A stretch of DNA of 64,000 nt from Typhlomys cinereus (Eukaryota > Chordata > Mammalia > Rodentia > Platacanthomyidae), in assembly GCA_023101885.1 (NCBI GenBank), contig JALPQD010000245.1, forward strand, positions 2,763,462 to 2,827,461. The letters run 5' to 3'. The translations under genes and the position numbers were made by a program. The notes under the pieces are model-generated. The model saw only the letters and a program-made list of their open reading frames with translations, had not been told where the DNA came from and did no database searches. How positions within the stretch are numbered: the stretch's first letter is position 1; every line of letters starts with the position of its first letter. Below, in pieces: positions 60,556-64,000 of the stretch.

Positions 60556-61099
60556 TGAAAGAATACACCCTATTAATCTGGAAGAACTGACTCTAATCCT
60601 TCAAAGATAAAGTGGCCACCCTTCCGGCACTCCTCTGTTTCTGAAAAGATATGGAGATTAGTTTTCCATTGTAAATAAACCCTACTTTGAGGTTAGCTAC
60701 AAGATCAACTGGGTTGGGCCCCAGGATGAATAGACCAATGAGATGTACATATGTAGAGGACCAAAAGCTCCAATCGGGTTTGCAGAAACTGGAGCTAACC
60801 AATGAGGAAAAGCCACCTTTCCCAGAGCTGCCTGAGCCTATAAATAATCCTCACCCTCATGGGGCGCCCTTGCCCCTCATGGGACCCCCCTGCCTGGCGT
60901 CCATGAGTTCCTACTTGACTTTGCTCTCACCCCGCATAGATTCCATGCCTGGAGTCCATGAGTTCTCCAGGGCTCTCTTGCCCCTGCGGATTCATGTCCG
61001 AGAGTTCTGTTCTTTCTCTCCTCTAAAAAAACTCTGCCTTAATCCTTGGGGAGTATTCGCACTTCGATCTCTGGGACACACAAAACCTCCCCTGCAACA
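60556..61099 (+). mobile_element. ERV1 / gammaretrovirus-like LTR with possible leader remnant
   Basis: Starts TGAAAGA and ends CA at 61099, followed by TT-TGG, the usual spacing before a primer-binding site. It has CCAAT boxes at 60735-60739 and 60799-60803 and a TATAAATA box at 60839-60846. The expected poly(A) signal is altered near 61023-61032 (AAAAAAACTC). A 20-bp repeat occurs at 60891-60910 and 60946-60965. The 160-residue open frame crossing it is not a viral gene. Confidence 0.6.
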
Positions 61100-61580
61100 T
61101 TTGGCAAGCAAAGCCCAGAGATCAAAACCCCATACCATTTTTACTTCCCCCAAAGTCTCTTTCTCTTAGCCTCCTGCTAGAAATCTGTGTGCTGAGTGTA
61201 TTTTAATAACCTGCTTCTCTTTGAGAAGCTCAGGTATGTAACTACGCCCCCCTCGCACCTCAGCACCCTTTATTCCCATTTTTAAATAAGCCCAAACTCA
61301 GCTTCACACAGGTTTTCCTTGAAATTCTTCTTTGCCTCGAATGCTAGAATCCAGTTTTCTCCGAGTTGAAGTCCCTAAAAGGCTAAGAGAAAGTAATGTC
61401 AAATGACTTTTGTGCAGATTCATTCTGTGTAGAGCCAAGCTCAAGGGAAAAATATATCCATTGGTCAAAGTAACCAGGAGGCTCACATTGAAACCTCACA
61501 TTGGATTGAATGATATGTTAATCATTCGGGGAAGGAGTGGAGGGAGGGATGGAAGGTGGAGGAGAGATCTCTGAGGGAGA
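61100..61580. other. Unassigned; possible retroviral leader remnant then unique sequence
   Basis: The first 150 bp may be leader sequence of the adjoining LTR. No gag/pol motif is seen. Confidence 0.35.
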
Positions 61581-61594
61581 TAGCTTAGAGATAG

Positions 61595-61638
<44 letters not shown>
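61595..61638. repeat. (GA)n microsatellite
   Basis: About 20 GA units, then an antisense B2-like end (CTCAGGTCTCTGGGTTAGTG) to about 61745. Confidence 0.92.
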
Positions 61639-61639
<1 letters not shown>

Positions 61640-61747
61640 TATCTATGGGACTCAATTCTTTCCCCCATGTTGGCTTCTGGGGACTAAACTCAGGTCTCTG
61701 GGTTAGTGAGCAGATACCTTTATCTGTTGAGTGAACTCACTAGCTCT
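61640..61747 (-). repeat. B2-like SINE fragment, antisense
   Basis: GGGACTAAACTCAGGTCTCT and TTTATCTGTTGAGTGAACTC are worn reverse-complement body and head sequences. Confidence 0.5.
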
Positions 61748-61929
61748 TTAACCACAGTTCTGACAATCCAGTAAAAATGTTTGTCCAGATTTTGTGAGTA
61801 AATGGAGAGATGGGATGAAAGTTGATCACAGCTTGCTGAACTCAGTGAAACTCCTACAACCTTGGACTTTATATGAAGGTCCGACAGTCAGCTTTGTTTT
61901 TCCTTTTCCATTTTCATGTGTAGGTACAT

Positions 61930-62095
61930 GGGGAGTAGGATGGGTGCATGTATATGTGTGTTTGCATGTACACGTGTATGTGTGTGTGTTTGCATGTGCA
62001 TGTGGGTGCATATGCATGTGTGTGTGTGTTCGCATGTGCATGTGGGTGGATGTGTGTGTGCTTGCATGTGCATGTATGTGTGTGTGTGTGTAAGT
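61930..62095. repeat. TG/CATGTG array
   Basis: TGTGTGTTTGCATGTGCATG-type units recur with a periodicity of about 40 bp. Confidence 0.9.
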
Positions 62096-62262
62096 CAGGG
62101 GTTGGTACTGGAAATCATCCCTAATCACTCCTCCATCTTATTTCTTGAGTCTGAGGTTTTAGTCAGGGCTCTCAGATTGGCCTAACCTAAGCAGACAGTC
62201 ACACCCACCAGCATCTCATGTAGGACCTGGGGGTCTGAACTCTGATCCTTTGTTGACATTTC
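62096..62262 (-). repeat. B4-type SINE, antisense, truncated
   Basis: CTGGAAATCATCCCTAATCA, AGGGCTCTCAGATTGGCCTA, GGGGGTCTGAACTCTGATCC; the head is missing or worn. Confidence 0.5.
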
Positions 62263-62339
62263 TCCTTGGTCCCAGCTTTGTTGGTAGTTGTGATCATCAT
62301 ACTTCATGTAGGAACCAAACTAACACATAATTGCTTTTG

Positions 62340-62470
62340 TGATATATCTATGTCTAACTATCTCTCTATCTATTGCTCTGGTGCATGTCTGAGTGTATGT
62401 ACTTGTGTACACACACACACTTATGTGTACCTATCCACATGCAACAAACACACATATGCACTCTATACAC
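62340..62470. repeat. ATCT-type and CA-type short repeats
   Basis: CTATCTCTCTATCTATTG is followed by ACACACACAC and CATGTACATG stretches. Confidence 0.7.
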
Positions 62471-62479
62471 ATGTACATG

Positions 62480-62900
62480 AAAAATAAAAATACCCCCAAT
62501 AATAATAAGTATTAATCCTCATGGGAACATACCAGGTACTTTGCTCATTGCAATTTGAGGTTTATTTGTGCCCCGAGTTTGAGGGTGTACAATCCATTGT
62601 GGCAGGGAACTCCTTGCCTGCTCACATCCTGATGGCCCAGGAAGTGAGAATGTACAGAAGGTGTGGCCAGGCTGTGAATATTCAAGGTCAGTCCAGTGAC
62701 CCTCCTCCTGCAGTGAGTCTCCATCTTCTAAAGGTGCCACTGAGCACGGAATGTTTCATCAACCGAGCCTACATCCTACATAGTAACAGGAAGCATTAGC
62801 TCTAGAAGTCCTGGACATGAAGTTAGACAGCTGGTCAGAGTAGAGAAGGGAAAGGTAGTAATAAGTATCACTTAGCCAACTCATAGTTGGCCACTGCTAT
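62480..62900. other. Unassigned intergenic sequence
   Basis: Unique; no supported gene. Confidence 0.3.
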
Positions 62901-62914
62901 TAATAGGTTATTGG

Positions 62915-63170
62915 GGTTGGAGAGATGGCTCAGGGGCTAAGACCCTGCCTTGAAAGCAGAAGGACCTGGGTTCAGACCTGCATGAAAACCCCAGGCACAA
63001 GCCTGCGCTTGGGACTCTGGAATGTGGAGCCTGGGAAATCCCAGAGGGAAGCAAGAAGGAGGTAGAAGCAATCCGGGATGATTCCTGAAGTCATCTTTGG
63101 GCCTCCACAGACACACACACGCACACACACACTAAGTGAATAAATAAGTAAAAATTGTTTAAAAAGGGAA
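62915..63170 (+). repeat. Composite SINE, sense (copy 9)
   Basis: GGGGTTGGAGAGATGGCTCA head, GACCTGGGTTCAGACCTGCA, GGAGCCTGGGAAATCCCAGA, AGCAATCCGGGATGATTCCT, a short (AC)n and an (AAAT)n-like tail (GAATAAATAAGTAAAAATTG). Confidence 0.85.
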
Positions 63171-63174
63171 AATA

Positions 63175-63633
63175 AAAGATTACCAACTTGCAGATGCTAG
63201 TGAAGTACTTGTCGCCAGCCAGGAATAGTATGGTACACATCAGAGGAAGCTGAGAGCCGTGGGGAAGAAGGGCAGTGCGCCAATCAGGTGCCAAAGGGCA
63301 TGGGTTGGGTGTCACAGCCAGGGGGGGGCCTAGCTCCTTCTCTTCTGCCTTCCAGCTACTTCACCTTACGCTAGACCCTTGAGCACTCTGATATTCGGGT
63401 TCTTTATGAAATGGTGACTGGGAGTCCTACATTGCAGGACTTGGACCAGCAGGTTCCTACTGGGTCTGACTGGTGCTTCGCACAGGGTCATCTCTGTGGT
63501 TGGTCCTCAGTGAGGCGTTGTGCAATGTCCTGGGGCTTTGTGCCTACCGTCTGCGCGTGGCATCCCTGCCTTCAACAGCACAGATGTCGTTACACTTGGT
63601 CACATGGTCCCCGGTCACGCTGTCGGCAAGGGG
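63175..63633. other. Unassigned intergenic sequence, GC-richer toward the right
   Basis: Several overlapping open frames in both strands, none with recognisable domains. Confidence 0.35.
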
Positions 63634-63669
63634 AGCCGCTGCGATAAGACGTGCACGTGCCATCCTTGC
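63634..63669 (+). repeat. Left arm of a perfect 36-bp inverted repeat
   Basis: AGCCGCTGCGATAAGACGTG and the next 16 bases are exactly the reverse complement of 63965-64000. The spacer is 295 bp. Confidence 0.97.
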
Positions 63670-63964
63670 TGGCTCAGTCATACCGTCCAAGTCAGTGAGC
63701 AGAAGTGTGAGTGTTTTCAGGAAGCCCCCAAGACTACCTCACTCAGGAAAGCCCAGAATAGAGTCAGATCCAGTCAGGCTGGTTGAGAAGCATAAGCTCT
63801 GTTCCAAGATGCAACACTGACCCCTAGGAAGCTGGGGGGCGAGGGGAGGAACGGTGCACTGGGCTTGGACAGATGGCCCGCCGTGCCCCGTGTGCTGTGT
63901 CCAGTGTCCCCTCAGATGTCTGTGAACTTTCATGGGCAACAGAGGAAAGAGGATGCCATCCTGG

Positions 63965-64000
63965 GCAAGGATGGCACGTGCACGTCTTATCGCAGCGGCT
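63965..64000 (-). repeat. Right arm of the inverted repeat, cut by the window edge
   Basis: Reads CACGTCTTATCGCAGCGGCT at its end and pairs perfectly with 63634-63669. It runs to the final base, so the repeat may be longer. Just left, TGCCATCC (63954-63961) and GGATGGCA (63969-63976) form a small hairpin overlapping the arm. Confidence 0.97.

Noticed and set aside
60687..61169. 160-codon open frame
   Set aside because: Spans the U3-R-U5 of an LTR-like element; no gag, pol or env motif.
63520..63786. Cysteine-containing open frame overlapping the inverted repeat arm
   Set aside because: No domain recognised, several frames overlap, and the segment may be affected by an inverted duplication or assembly artefact.

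Overview
The window is intronic and intergenic DNA of a mammal, almost certainly a myomorph rodent. The evidence is one vertebrate multi-exon gene with GT-AG introns, tRNA-headed SINEs of B2/B4/B1 type, LINE-1 3' UTRs with G-rich purine tracts, rodent-like LTRs, and very abundant CA, GA, ATCT and ATC simple repeats. I cannot name the species. The commonest SINE body here does not look like the mouse B2 or B4 consensus as I remember them.

The only protein-coding gene I can support is DOK5 (docking protein 5), on the + strand. Six coding exons are present at 17938-18052, 18153-18272, 20973-21162, 28482-28617, 47472-47592 and 52116-52180. Every junction is GT-AG and the reading frame is continuous across them. 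They encode 248 residues plus a stop, matching residues 59-306 of a 306-residue DOK5: the C-terminal half of the PH domain, the whole IRS-type PTB domain, and the C-terminal tail with the RET-binding segment. The first 58 codons (presumed exons 1 and 2) lie upstream of the window. The 3' UTR runs from 52181 to about 52612, with a polyadenylation signal at 52591.

Layout: 1-17937 is the 3' part of the intron before exon 3. It holds SINEs, simple repeats, an antisense LINE-1 with a younger LINE-1 inserted in it, and one AT-rich unique block that looks like a conserved regulatory element (2510-3240). 17938-52180 is DOK5 exons 3-8 with introns of 100, 2700, 7319, 18854 and 4523 bp. These introns carry long purine or pyrimidine tracts, a GACA-rich tandem duplication, a 560-bp ATC/CAC array, LINE-1 3' ends, several copies of a medium-reiterated repeat, nested SINEs, a U6 snRNA pseudogene and two CTCF-consensus sites. 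52620-64000 is downstream intergenic DNA with three LTR-like elements, more SINEs, a unique enhancer-like block (59440-60260), and at the right edge a perfect 36-bp inverted repeat that runs to the last base.

I found no operon, CRISPR array, tRNA gene or other coding gene. The longer open frames fall in low-complexity repeats, LINE-1 or LTR sequence. The least explained signals are the edge inverted repeat, the lineage-specific SINE family, the 13-bp tandem repeat in the DOK5 3' UTR and several candidate conserved noncoding blocks. I do not see a new biological system beyond these.
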